A DNA stretch of 58,773 bases, taken from Clostridia bacterium (GTDB lineage: Bacteria > Bacillota > Clostridia > Christensenellales > Borkfalkiaceae). Both the position numbers and the translations under genes were made by a program. The notes below the pieces were generated by a model, which worked only from the letters and a program-made list of their open reading frames with translations, had not been told where the DNA came from and did not search any database. Shown one piece after another: positions 44,715 through 53,512 of this stretch. The stretch spans positions 1 through 58,773 of the forward strand of contig JAFTHW010000012.1 of assembly GCA_017457225.1 (NCBI GenBank), in the 5' to 3' direction. The first letter of the stretch is position 1. Each line of letters begins with the position of its first letter.

Positions 44715-44743
44715 ATTCGACTCCTTACAAAGAATATAGAGGG

Positions 44744-44772
44744 AAAGAAAAAACCGACGTACGGTCGGTCTT
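44744..44772 (-). terminator. Terminator of the oadB-oadG-like unit
   Basis: On the minus strand ACCGAC and GTCGGT around 5 nt, followed by TTTTTTC. Confidence 0.75.
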
Positions 44773-44800
44773 TCTTTCGTTTAACATATCAATATGCTAA

Positions 44801-45031
44801 TTAAGAATTAGAATTCTCTTGATTTTCGTCCTGTTGTTGCGCGATGCGGTTTGCTTTCCATTCGTCTACTTTTGCGATCGCGTACTTGGTCAACGAAACG
44901 GCAAGAATGATCAGTCCGATTACCACGAAAATAGCAAGCAAGCCTTGCCACAAGAAATTCAACGCGGGTTTCAAAACTTCCCAATTCATAGGGTCTAAGT
45001 TATCAAATGCAGCCAATAAAAAATTCAACAT
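44801..45031 (-). CDS. OadG-like small membrane subunit of a sodium-pumping decarboxylase
   Basis: 76 aa with one hydrophobic segment (about 28-52, LWQGLLAIFVVIGLIILAVSL) and a charged C-terminal tail, the layout of OadG/MmdD gamma subunits that stabilise the membrane complex. Sequence similarity of such small proteins is weak, so the call rests mainly on the position 12 bp after oadB. The usual OadG C-terminal zinc-binding or Pro-rich part is missing. Confidence 0.6.
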   Translation of the reverse strand: MLNFLLAAFDNLDPMNWEVLKPALNFLWQGLLAIFVVIGLIILAVSLTKYAIAKVDEWKANRIAQQQDENQENSNS

Positions 45032-45043
45032 AACGTCATCTCC

Positions 45044-46189
45044 TTATACGCAGAAGGGACCGATGATCCCGATAATCAAGCCGCCGACGATAGCCGAAGC
45101 GATCTGCCCCGAAACGTTTGCGCCGACTGCGTGCATCAACAAGTGGTTAGACGGATCTTCTTTCGTACCCATTTTTGCAACGACGCGCGATGCCATGGGG
45201 AATGCGGAAATACCCGCCGCGCCCAACATAGGATTGATTTTTTCCTTGCTGAACAAGTTAATGAGTTTCGCGCACATAACGCCGCCGACCGTATCGAATA
45301 CGAATGCGAAAAGCCCCAAAGCCATAATGATCAACGTTTCCAGCGAAAGGAAAGCTTCGGCTTGCATTTGGAAAGAAATGGTGATGCCGAGAAGCAACGT
45401 AATGATGTTGGAGAACGTCGTTTGCGCCGTTTCGGACAAAGATTTCAAAACCCCGCATTCACGCAGCAAGTTACCGAACATCAACATACCCACAAGGGAC
45501 AACGAATCGGGAGCAATCAAGCCCGAAACGATGGTAACGATGACAGGGAAGAGGATACGCATCAACGTAGGAATTTGTTTCGCGTTGTATTTCATGCGAA
45601 TCAAACGTTCCTTTTTCGTCGTACACATTTTGATAACGGCGGGCTGTACGATGGGTACGAGAGCCATATACGAATAAGCAACGACCATAATCGGGCCGAC
45701 GTATTTAGATGCGAGTTGAATAGCAACCAAGATCGCCGTAGGACCGTCCGCCGCGCCGATGATACCGATCGAAGCCGCGTCGTTGAGGGGGAAACCGATC
45801 ATCGCCGCAAGGATAATCGTGACAAAGATACCCAGCTGCGCCGCGCCACCCAAAATAAAGAGTTTGGGATTGGTGAGCAAAGGTCCGAAGTCGATCATCG
45901 CGCCGATACCGATGAATAGGAGCAAAGGCATTGCTTCGCTGGCTTCAATCCCCACTTTAAACAAGGACGTGATAATACCGAGATGTTCGCCGTCAGCGCC
46001 GCTTCCGATCACGGGCGAGAGGGGCAAATTGACGAGAATTGCGCCAAAGCCCATAGGCAAAAGCAGAGCGGGTTCCATATCTTTCTTAATCGCAAGATAG
46101 ATAAGCAAACCGCCAATCAGCCACATAACGGCTTGTTGCCAAGTAAGGGCTTGGAAACCCTCCAAGAGAAAGTCTATAAAAACCTCCAT
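45044..46189 (-). CDS. oadB: Sodium-ion-translocating decarboxylase beta subunit
   Basis: 381 aa, strongly hydrophobic, with the family hallmarks GIIGAADGPTAI (Asp in the Na+ path, about 150-162), the loop MFGNLLRECGVL and AGISAFPMASRVV. Beta subunits decarboxylate carboxybiotin and pump Na+ outward. The alpha (carboxyltransferase) and biotin-carrier subunits are not in the window, so substrate (oxaloacetate, methylmalonyl-CoA or glutaconyl-CoA) cannot be told. It has its own consensus promoter and is followed by the OadG-like gene. Confidence 0.92.
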   Translation of the reverse strand: MEVFIDFLLEGFQALTWQQAVMWLIGGLLIYLAIKKDMEPALLLPMGFGAILVNLPLSPVIGSGADGEHLGIITSLFKVGIEASEAMPLLLFIGIGAMIDFGPLLTNPKLFILGGAAQLGIFVTIILAAMIGFPLNDAASIGIIGAADGPTAILVAIQLASKYVGPIMVVAYSYMALVPIVQPAVIKMCTTKKERLIRMKYNAKQIPTLMRILFPVIVTIVSGLIAPDSLSLVGMLMFGNLLRECGVLKSLSETAQTTFSNIITLLLGITISFQMQAEAFLSLETLIIMALGLFAFVFDTVGGVMCAKLINLFSKEKINPMLGAAGISAFPMASRVVAKMGTKEDPSNHLLMHAVGANVSGQIASAIVGGLIIGIIGPFCV

Positions 46190-46231
46190 AAGTATAACGA
46201 TTACGCCTGCGTAGGGGCGCGAACATTAAAT

Positions 46232-46260
46232 ATTATAAAATAAACGATAAAGGATGTCAA
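46232..46260 (-). promoter_or_regulatory. Consensus promoter of oadB
   Basis: On the minus strand TTGACA (46260-46255), a 17-nt spacer and TATAAT (46237-46232), perfect in both boxes and 43 bp before the start. Confidence 0.85.
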
Positions 46261-46331
46261 GTCAAAATGCAAAAAAGGAGTATAAAAAGCGAAAGAAAAA
46301 TGAAAAAATCCAAAAAACGGAGTAAAAACGC

Positions 46332-46360
46332 TTGCAAAAAGGGAATAAATCGTATATAAT
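46332..46360 (+). promoter_or_regulatory. Promoter of rplS
   Basis: TTGCAA (46332-46337), a 17-nt spacer and TATAAT (46355-46360). Confidence 0.8.
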
Positions 46361-46365
46361 GTTCA

Positions 46366-46450
46366 ATGACTTCGAGCGTTCCGCTGCCTTTTTGGGCGCG
46401 ATGAGGAATCGTGCAGCGGGTTATGAACGTTTCGTAAATAACGGAGGTAA
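46366..46450 (+). promoter_or_regulatory. L19 leader (structured 5' UTR of rplS)
   Basis: Seen: CCGCTGC pairs with GCAGCGG around a 24-nt arm, enclosed by a partly paired CGAGCGTT/AACGTTTCG helix, between the promoter and the GGAGG site. Position and shape match the ribosomal L19 leader described in Bacillota, in which the protein is thought to regulate its own mRNA. Family match is by position and pairing only. Confidence 0.6.
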
Positions 46451-46459
46451 GAGTCTGAA

Positions 46460-46804
46460 ATGAAAGGATTGATTGAAGCGATCAACGCTGAGAACATGAA
46501 AACCGAAGTTCCTGCATTCGAAGTAGGCGACACGATTAAGGTCGGCTATAAAATTATCGAAGGCGGCAAGGAAAGAGTTCAGAACTTCGAAGGTGTGGTT
46601 ATTGCGAAGAAAAACGGCGGAATTTCCGAAACGTTCACTGTTCGTCACATCTCTTACGGCGTAGGCGTAGAGAAAACGTATCCTCTTCACTCCCCGAAAA
46701 TTGCATCTATCAAGGTTGTAAGAAAGGGTAAAGTTAGAAGAGCGAAACTTTACTATTTGCGCGGCTTGACCGGTAAGGCAGCGAAAGTTAAAGAAAAGAT
46801 CTAA
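46460..46804 (+). CDS. rplS: 50S ribosomal protein L19
   Basis: 114 aa. Diagnostic segments: [55 protein letters not shown] (end) and [20 protein letters not shown]. It is a single-gene unit with its own promoter, leader and terminator, about 9.4 kb from rimM, instead of the usual rimM-trmD-rplS order. Confidence 0.98.
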   Translation: MKGLIEAINAENMKTEVPAFEVGDTIKVGYKIIEGGKERVQNFEGVVIAKKNGGISETFTVRHISYGVGVEKTYPLHSPKIASIKVVRKGKVRRAKLYYLRGLTGKAAKVKEKI

Positions 46805-46828
46805 CTTGCAAAAGGAAAACAAAAGAGA

Positions 46829-46868
46829 AATAAGTTCACCCAAAGTCAACGGTGGACTTATTTTTTTT
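46829..46868 (+). terminator. Terminator of rplS
   Basis: AATAAGTTCACC (46829-46840) and GGTGGACTTATT (46851-46862) followed by a run of T. Confidence 0.9.
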
Positions 46869-46890
46869 GCGGAAAGCCGTGCAATTCGTT

Positions 46891-46938
46891 TTACTTTTTT
46901 TTTCATTTAGAGTACAATGTATATGGTCATACCATATA
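46891..46938 (+). promoter_or_regulatory. Weak promoter with an operator-like palindrome
   Basis: TTACTT (46891-46896), a 17-nt spacer and TACAAT (46914-46919). Directly downstream, covering the predicted start point, is the perfect palindrome TATATGGT-CAT-ACCATATA (46920-46938), the size and symmetry of a repressor site. No candidate repressor gene is adjacent. Confidence 0.5.
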
Positions 46939-46960
46939 TAAGGAAGCAAAAAGGGAAATT

Positions 46961-48388
46961 ATGAAAAAATTCTCATTTTACACCAAAGCGTTTTTGATTC
47001 TTCTTGCGTCGTTTTTCCTCATCGGATTATCGACGCTCGGGAACGTCAGAAATACGGGGAAGAGTGTTGAGTACACCGCGTACGAACACGTGACGTATCA
47101 AATGTCGCTAAAAAGTGGGGAAACTCTCTCTTCGGTCTACGTCAATCTCGGCTCTATGTACGTGGAGCTAGGCGACGAATTTCCGATCGGCGTAGGTGTG
47201 CAGTACACGACGTCCGCCTCCTTGCTCTCGGGGGCGAGTTGGGCTTATTTCGGCTCGCACGTCGAAGTGGGAAATATCTACGCGGACAAATCCCTCGCAG
47301 GGGTAAACTATAATTGGCTGTGCCTTGGCAAAGGCTTGAACGTAACGGGGGTGCGCCGCATTCGTTTTGCGGCAACGGTCGATCTTCAACTCAACGAAAT
47401 CGTCTGTTTGAATCAAGACGGCGAACGTATCGAGTTGATGCCCAGCAGTTATAACGATTCCGATTATTCCCTGCAAGAAGCGCTCAAAGGCATCGACGCG
47501 CAAAAGTCGTTTAAAAGCGCGAGCGGCGGTTATTATACCTTTACGCAAGACGAAGCGCGGTATATGACGGCGATCGACACGATCCTTGGCGGCAAGACAA
47601 CTTACGAAAATCGTGACTATCATTTAGCGGAAGATTACAACCACTTGGCGACGGTACTGCTGTTGCCAAGCGTGGCGGTATTCGGCGATAGCGTATTCGC
47701 CCTGCGACTTGCGCCGTTTTTGGCAACTTGCGCGTTGTTGGTATTTGCCTATCTACTCCTTTGCGAGCTCACGGGCAAGCCAAAATACGCGTTCGCGTTT
47801 TCCGTCGCGTTTTTCCTGTTTGCAATGATGATCACGCCCAGCCGTTTGGGAACGCCCAACGCTACGGTGGCGAGCGCGCTTGTTGGCAGTGTGTACTTTA
47901 TGTATAAATTCTTCAAATACGGCATTTCGTCCAAGAGAATTTTAAAAGACGGAGTCAATATCTTATACGCAGGGATTTTTTCCGCATTCGCCTTGGCGAT
48001 GAATACGTTGTCGATTATTCCCGTGGTCGGGATTCTGACGTTCTTCGGTTTCGGAATTCATAGACAAAACAAAGCGAACGCGCGGGAAAGAGAAGAAGCG
48101 CAAGAAGAGCGCGACGATGGGGAAACAAAGACGAAAACCCTTGCAAAGCTGAACGCTATACACTCGTATCAAACGCGCGTGGCGTACGGACTTGCAATCA
48201 TTGGCTTTTTGGCAGCAACGATCCTGTTGCTTTCGGTAGGTGCGGGCGTATGCTATACGGCAAGCCTGAAAGCGTACGGCGCGGATTTCGGATTTTTCCG
48301 CTCCGTTTGGCAGGGGATCAAAAATTCGGCGGATTTCTCCAAAGAAATTTTGAGCATACGCTTCGTTTTTAAAGGTTATTTCGGTTAA
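46961..48388 (+). CDS. PMT-type membrane glycosyltransferase-like protein, probably C-terminally truncated
   Basis: 475 aa. One N-terminal membrane segment (7-29), then a large extracytoplasmic beta-rich domain (about 45-160), then the start of a PMT/GT39-like membrane core: DEARYMTAIDTILGGKT (compare the DE-Y--IAR motif), DYNHLATVLLLPSVAVFGDSVFALRLAPFLA and about seven further hydrophobic segments, with a long charged loop near 370-400. Complete family members continue with several more helices and a conserved WPL/P-W-Y-type region; this frame instead stops 12 bp before comM. Donor would be a polyprenyl-phosphate sugar. May be inactive or a binding/regulatory remnant. Confidence 0.6.
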   Translation: MKKFSFYTKAFLILLASFFLIGLSTLGNVRNTGKSVEYTAYEHVTYQMSLKSGETLSSVYVNLGSMYVELGDEFPIGVGVQYTTSASLLSGASWAYFGSHVEVGNIYADKSLAGVNYNWLCLGKGLNVTGVRRIRFAATVDLQLNEIVCLNQDGERIELMPSSYNDSDYSLQEALKGIDAQKSFKSASGGYYTFTQDEARYMTAIDTILGGKTTYENRDYHLAEDYNHLATVLLLPSVAVFGDSVFALRLAPFLATCALLVFAYLLLCELTGKPKYAFAFSVAFFLFAMMITPSRLGTPNATVASALVGSVYFMYKFFKYGISSKRILKDGVNILYAGIFSAFALAMNTLSIIPVVGILTFFGFGIHRQNKANAREREEAQEERDDGETKTKTLAKLNAIHSYQTRVAYGLAIIGFLAATILLLSVGAGVCYTASLKAYGADFGFFRSVWQGIKNSADFSKEILSIRFVFKGYFG

Positions 48389-48400
48389 AGGAGTAAGGCT

Positions 48401-49936
48401 ATGATCGCAAAATCGCAAAGTTACGCCCTTGCGGGATTGGAGGGAGTCCTCGTCACGGTAGAAGCGGACGTTTCCAAAGGGCTTCCCTCGTACGAGATGG
48501 TGGGGTTACCCGACACGGCGGTAAAAGAATCCAAAGAACGGGTAAGAAGCGCCATCAAGAACAGCGCCTTAGAATTTCCCGCGCATAAAGTAACGGTCAA
48601 CTTCGCGCCCGCGTACGTGAAAAAGGAAGGCTCGTCGTTCGACTTGCCCGTGGCGATCAGCTTGTTGCTCGCATACGGAGTTTTAGAAGCGGACGTAAAC
48701 GGATATATTTTTTTAGGGGAGTTAGCGCTCAACGGCGATCTTCGCCCCGTAACGGGAGTATTGCCCTCGTTGATTTCCGCCCGCGATAAAGGGTTTCGGA
48801 AATTCATCGTTCCCGAGGGGAACGGAAACGAAGCGGGATATATCCACGGTGTAGAAGTATTCGCGGCGAAAAATCTTCGCGAAGTCGTGGATCATCTTTC
48901 GGGCGTAGCCCCCTTATCGGCGGTGGAAGTTTCTCCGTTCACGCTCCAGAGCGAAAAGGGAAAAACGTCTTACGATCTGTCTTTTGTGAAAGGTCAGCCG
49001 ATTGCAAAACGAGCGTTGGAAGTAGCGGTAGCAGGCGGACACAACGTCCTGTTTGTAGGCCCACCCGGCAGCGGTAAAACGATGCTTGCGCGATCGTTGC
49101 CCTCCGTGCTTCCCGATATGTCGTTCGAGGAAGCGTTGGAGATCACGAAAATCCATTCGGTAGCGGGCACGTTGGGCGAGGACGGAATCGTTACCGAGCG
49201 TCCGTTCCGCAGTCCCCATCATACGGCAACGACCGTTTCCCTTTGCGGCGGCGGCAACAAGACAGTACACCCGGGCGAAATCAGTTTGGCGCACGGGGGA
49301 GTACTCTTTTTGGACGAATTGCCCGAGTATAAGCGCTCGTCGCTCGAAGCGCTCCGTCAGCCTTTAGAGGACGGAATCATTACCATTTCGAGGGCAGGCG
49401 GTACGGTGACGTACCCTGCTTCGTTTATGCTCTGCGCGAGTATGAATCCCTGCCCCTGCGGACATTACGGCAGCAAGAAACGTCGTTGTACGTGTACGCC
49501 CAACGACATTCGCCGTTACAGAGCCCGCATTTCCGGCCCTTTGCTCGATCGAATCGACATTCAGGTGGAAGTGGACGGAGTCGCTTATGAAGACCTTGTT
49601 TCCGAAACGGTGGAAGAAAGCAGCGCGGAAGTCAAAAAACGCGCGGACAAAGCGAGATCCATTCAAAGAGAACGCTTTGAGGGGAGCGGCGTTACGACGA
49701 ATGCGGAAATGGGCGAGAAGGAATCGAGAGTCTATTGCAAACTCTCTCCCGAATGTGAGGAAGTGCTCAAAGAAGCGTTCGATCGGTTGCATTTATCCGC
49801 GCGCGCCCGTTCGCGTATTTTAAAAGTTGCGCGTACGATCGCAGATCTGGACTTATCCGAAAATATTCAACCCGAACATTTATACGAAGCGGTTTCCTAT
49901 CGTACATACGGCGCGGAACTTTCCGAGTTAGATTAA
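48401..49936 (+). CDS. comM: ComM/YifB family Mg-chelatase-like AAA+ ATPase
   Basis: 511 aa. N-terminal Lon-protease-like ChlI domain (GLPSYEMVGLPDTAVKESKE, 26-46 in part), a central AAA+ domain with Walker A GPPGSGKT (220-227), Walker B GGVLFLDELPE, sensor-like CASMNPCPCG, and the C-terminal Mg_chelatase_C helical domain (LHLSARARSRILKVARTIADL in part). ComM is a branch-migration helicase that helps integrate DNA during transformation. It is grouped with dprA, another transformation gene. AAAGGAG precedes the ATG. Confidence 0.95.
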   Translation: MIAKSQSYALAGLEGVLVTVEADVSKGLPSYEMVGLPDTAVKESKERVRSAIKNSALEFPAHKVTVNFAPAYVKKEGSSFDLPVAISLLLAYGVLEADVNGYIFLGELALNGDLRPVTGVLPSLISARDKGFRKFIVPEGNGNEAGYIHGVEVFAAKNLREVVDHLSGVAPLSAVEVSPFTLQSEKGKTSYDLSFVKGQPIAKRALEVAVAGGHNVLFVGPPGSGKTMLARSLPSVLPDMSFEEALEITKIHSVAGTLGEDGIVTERPFRSPHHTATTVSLCGGGNKTVHPGEISLAHGGVLFLDELPEYKRSSLEALRQPLEDGIITISRAGGTVTYPASFMLCASMNPCPCGHYGSKKRRCTCTPNDIRRYRARISGPLLDRIDIQVEVDGVAYEDLVSETVEESSAEVKKRADKARSIQRERFEGSGVTTNAEMGEKESRVYCKLSPECEEVLKEAFDRLHLSARARSRILKVARTIADLDLSENIQPEHLYEAVSYRTYGAELSELD

Positions 49937-49947
49937 CGGAGGCGTGT

Positions 49948-50220
49948 ATGGCGGCAGGGATCTTTGCGATTTATCTCGTAGTGATGTCCGTCGCCACGTA
50001 CGTGGTCTATGCGTCGGACAAACAAAGGGCGAAAAGAGGGGAAAGGCGCGTGCCCGAAAAAGTCCTTTTATCCCTCTCCTTTTTCGGAGGAGCAATCGGC
50101 GGCTATTGGGCGATGCGGCGCGTTCGGCACAAAACGAAGAAGTGGTATTTCCACGCCCTGCATATTTTTTCAATTCTTTGGCAGGCGGCGGCGCTCGTCT
50201 GGCTCATCCTTACTTTTTAA
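49948..50220 (+). CDS. DUF1294 small membrane protein
   Basis: A 90-aa protein with two or three hydrophobic segments, one near each end. The DUF1294 core reads YASDKQRAKRGERRVPEKVLL (22-42 in part), FFGGAIGGYWAMRRVRHKTKK and WYFHALH. Function unknown. It starts 11 bp after comM with GGAGG upstream and is part of the comM-dprA-topA transcript. Confidence 0.85.
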   Translation: MAAGIFAIYLVVMSVATYVVYASDKQRAKRGERRVPEKVLLSLSFFGGAIGGYWAMRRVRHKTKKWYFHALHIFSILWQAAALVWLILTF

Positions 50221-50229
50221 CGGAGTACT

Positions 50230-51102
50230 ATGCGTTTAGATTCTATACTGAGCAAACGGAATATTGTGGAGATCTCGCAAGGCGAAGAAAGGTATCCCAA
50301 GGAATGGGACTCTCTTCCCGATGCGCCCAAGACGGTCTACGCGATCGGGGATACGACTCTGTTCAGGGAACGGAAATTCACGGTCGTAGGCTCTCGGCGG
50401 ACGCCGACGCAGGCGTTGAAGCTGGGCAGTCAAATCTGCGCGGAGATTTGCGGCTCGTTTACTTTGGTAACGGGCACGGCGGACGGCGGCGACGGAGCGG
50501 CGATCGAGGGCGCTCTTTTCGCAGGCGGAAAAGTGATCTGCGTGTTGGCAGGCGGCTTTTCGGCGATTCCGCAGGGAAATATAGCGATTTTGGAAAAAGT
50601 GGCGCAAAACGGACTTCTTCTCTCTCCCCATGCTTACGACACGCCCGTGCGTTCGTTTTCATACGAATACCGCAACAAATTGCTTGCGGCGCTTGGCGAG
50701 GGAACGCTTGTTTTGGGCGCGGCAGAAAAGAGCGGCGCGCTCATCACGGCGAAGTACGCTTTGCAGTTCAAACGCCCTGTGTTCGCGTTGCCGTATTTCC
50801 CCGGCGTATCGGCAGGGGCAGGCTGTAACGCTTTGCTCAAAAAAGGCGGCGTTTTGACGGAAAATTCGTTTGACATTTTGAACGCGTTTGGTATAAACTG
50901 TATAGAGAAAAAACGGGAAGTCGTTTTAACGGAGTCTGAGAGAACGCTTTTGGACTTTTTGAAAGACCGTTCGGAGTCCCACGCCGTCGAGCTTTCCCAA
51001 GCGACGGGGATTCCCGTATTCAAGCTCCGCGCGATTCTTTCGGCGATGGAAGTAAAAGGCGTGATCGTGAGCTTGGGCGGAAACCGTTACGCGCCCTTAT
51101 AA
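50230..51102 (+). CDS. dprA: DNA-processing protein DprA (divergent)
   Basis: 290 aa. The Rossmann core resembles DprA, which loads RecA on incoming single strands: GSRRTPTQALKLG (about 55-67), a modified SG-A-GID motif that reads TGTADGGDGAAIEGALFAGG, VLAGGFSAIPQGNI, YEYRNKLLAALGEGTLVLGA and KSGALITAKYAL. The C-terminal DprA winged-helix (about 225-290) is present; the N-terminal SAM domain of Streptococcus DprA is not. The start is 10 bp after DUF1294 with CGGAG upstream. The altered core motif means function is likely but should not be taken as certain. Confidence 0.88.
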   Translation: MRLDSILSKRNIVEISQGEERYPKEWDSLPDAPKTVYAIGDTTLFRERKFTVVGSRRTPTQALKLGSQICAEICGSFTLVTGTADGGDGAAIEGALFAGGKVICVLAGGFSAIPQGNIAILEKVAQNGLLLSPHAYDTPVRSFSYEYRNKLLAALGEGTLVLGAAEKSGALITAKYALQFKRPVFALPYFPGVSAGAGCNALLKKGGVLTENSFDILNAFGINCIEKKREVVLTESERTLLDFLKDRSESHAVELSQATGIPVFKLRAILSAMEVKGVIVSLGGNRYAPL

Positions 51103-51151
51103 CGGGCGAAAAAACAAAAAATTTAGTAGAAAAATCAAAAAGGAAGTTGTA

Positions 51152-53512
51152 ATGGATTTAATCATCGTAGAGTCGCCTTCCAAGGCGAAGACCATCTCCA
51201 AATACCTCAAAGGCAAATTCCGCGTGGACGCTTCGGCGGGACATATTCGCGATTTACCCGTGCATACGCTCGGCGTAGACATACACAACAATTTCGAGCC
51301 GAAGTACGTCAACTCCGAGGGCAAGGAAGACGTGATCAGACGTTTGATAGACGCGACGAAAAAAGCCGATCGCGTTTATCTGGCAACCGACCCCGACCGA
51401 GAGGGGGAAGCGATCGCTTGGCACTTGCAGACGGTACTTGGATTGGACGAGAGTGGGGAAAACCGTATCGAATTCAACGAAGTTTCCCAACGCGCGATCG
51501 AAGCGGCGCTGAAAACTCCCCGTCAGATCAACTACGGACTCGTAGACGCGCAGCAAGCCCGCCGCGTATTGGACAGATTGGTGGGTTACAAACTCTCTAC
51601 GCTGTTGAATCATAAAATCGAAGACAAATCGGGCAACGGCAAACGCACGTTGTCGGGCGGCAGAGTGCAATCGGTTGCGCTCCGCCTGATCGTGGAAAGA
51701 GAGCGCGAGATCACGTCGTTCAAACCGCAAGAATATTGGAATTTAACGGCGGAATTGCAAGATCTTCCCAAGCAATACGCACCTTTCAAATCTTTACTCG
51801 AAAAGAAAGGAACGAAGAAATACAAACCCTCGTCCGCGGAGGAAACCGCGCAAGTGCTTTCCCAGTTGCAACAAGGCAAGTTCGTCGTTTCTAAGGTAAA
51901 AAAGACGGTGGCGAAGTCACACGCGCCCGCGCCGTTCACGACCAGCTCGTTACAGCAGGACGCTTCGACGAAGCTCGGCTATTCTTCCCCCGAAACGATG
52001 TCGCTCGCGCAGCATTTGTACGAGGGTATCGAAACGGAGAGCGGGGATCATATCGCGTTCATTACGTATATGCGTACCGACTCCGTCCGCGTTTCCAAAG
52101 AAGCGCAGGCAAAGGCGCTCGATAAAATTCGCGAGGTATACGGTCCTCAATACGCGCCCGAAAAGCCCAACTATTACGCGTCGAAAAAGGGCGCGCAGGA
52201 CGCGCACGAAGCCATTCGTCCCATCGATATGGATATGACTCCCGATCGGGCGAAAAAACTGCTTGATAAGAAACACTACGCGCTTTATAAATTGGTGTAT
52301 GAGCGTTTCCTCGCTTCGCAGATGGCGGAGGCGAAATATAACAGTATGCAAATGGAGATCGACAACAGCGGCTACGTATTCAAGGCGAGCGGCAAAGTGC
52401 TGTTGTTCGCAGGTTTCACGGCGGTCTATCAAGACGCGAGCGCGAAAAAAGACGACGAAGACGAGATCAGTTCGGGAAAACTGTTGCCCGACTTAAACGA
52501 AGGGGACGTACTTTCTTTGGTTACGATGCAAAAGGAGCAAAAGTTCACCAAACCGCCCCTTCGCTATACGGACGCGTCCCTCGTGAAAACGATGGAAGAA
52601 AAGGGGATCGGCAGACCGTCCACGTACGCGACAATCATCTCCAAACTGATGCAAAAATACGTCAAAAAAGACGGAAAATATATGGTTCCCACGGCCATTG
52701 CGTACGACGTAGTGGATATGCTGGTGAAATGCTTTCTGGACATTATGGACGTAGGCTTCACGGCGGGAATGGAAACCAAACTCGACGACATCGAAGAAGG
52801 GGACGTGGATTGGCGTAGAGTGATCGGGGATTTCTATCCCGGATTCGAGCTCAACATTCGCAAAGCGGCGACCTACGGCGACGAACAAACGCAGGAAGTC
52901 TGCGGAAAATGCGGACACTTTATGCTCCGCAGAGTGGGGAAATTCGGGAAATATCTGGCTTGCTCCAATTATCCCGAATGCCGCAACATCATCAGCGAGG
53001 GGAAAGAAGAGATCTCTTCGATCCGTTGCCCGAAGTGCAATCAAAATATGGTAGTCAAGAGTGGTAAATTCGGTCGGTTCTTGGCTTGTCCCGGCTATCC
53101 TGAATGTCGTTCTACGATGTCGATGCCCTCGGATGAAGAGCCCAAACTCGCAGGGAAATGCCCCGATTGCGGCGCAGTGATGACGGTCCGCAAATCCAAG
53201 AAAGGCAAAGTCTATTACAGCTGTTTGAATTATCCCCAATGCAAGTTTATGAGCTGGGACGTTACGACGGGCGACAAGTGTCCGCAGTGTAGCGAGCCTT
53301 TGATCGTAACGGCGAGAGGGAATATCAAATGCAGCGGTAAGGACTGCTCGTATAAAATCAAAAAGGAAAAGCCGCAGGAACCAAAAGGGAAAAAGATCGA
53401 AATGGCGGAAGATTTCGAGGCTCCGCCCTTGATGGACGAACCGTTGTATTTCGGCTTTGACGAGGAGGCGAGCGGATATTCCCCCGCGGATTTTGAAGAT
53501 GTCGAAAGCTAA
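51152..53512 (+). CDS. topA: DNA topoisomerase I (type IA)
   Basis: 786 aa; relaxes negative supercoils. TOPRIM domain with IVESPSKAKTI (5-15) and TDPDREGEAIAWHL (about 79-92), catalytic Tyr306 in TYMRTDSVR, and EKGIGRPSTYATII. The C-terminus carries four Cys4 zinc-ribbon modules (CGKCGH through CSNYPEC; CPKCNQ through CPGYPEC; CPDCGA through CLNYPQC; CPQCSE through CSGKDC). An acidic tail ends the protein. Its stop overlaps the trmFO start by 14 nt. Confidence 0.97.
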   Translation: MDLIIVESPSKAKTISKYLKGKFRVDASAGHIRDLPVHTLGVDIHNNFEPKYVNSEGKEDVIRRLIDATKKADRVYLATDPDREGEAIAWHLQTVLGLDESGENRIEFNEVSQRAIEAALKTPRQINYGLVDAQQARRVLDRLVGYKLSTLLNHKIEDKSGNGKRTLSGGRVQSVALRLIVEREREITSFKPQEYWNLTAELQDLPKQYAPFKSLLEKKGTKKYKPSSAEETAQVLSQLQQGKFVVSKVKKTVAKSHAPAPFTTSSLQQDASTKLGYSSPETMSLAQHLYEGIETESGDHIAFITYMRTDSVRVSKEAQAKALDKIREVYGPQYAPEKPNYYASKKGAQDAHEAIRPIDMDMTPDRAKKLLDKKHYALYKLVYERFLASQMAEAKYNSMQMEIDNSGYVFKASGKVLLFAGFTAVYQDASAKKDDEDEISSGKLLPDLNEGDVLSLVTMQKEQKFTKPPLRYTDASLVKTMEEKGIGRPSTYATIISKLMQKYVKKDGKYMVPTAIAYDVVDMLVKCFLDIMDVGFTAGMETKLDDIEEGDVDWRRVIGDFYPGFELNIRKAATYGDEQTQEVCGKCGHFMLRRVGKFGKYLACSNYPECRNIISEGKEEISSIRCPKCNQNMVVKSGKFGRFLACPGYPECRSTMSMPSDEEPKLAGKCPDCGAVMTVRKSKKGKVYYSCLNYPQCKFMSWDVTTGDKCPQCSEPLIVTARGNIKCSGKDCSYKIKKEKPQEPKGKKIEMAEDFEAPPLMDEPLYFGFDEEASGYSPADFEDVES

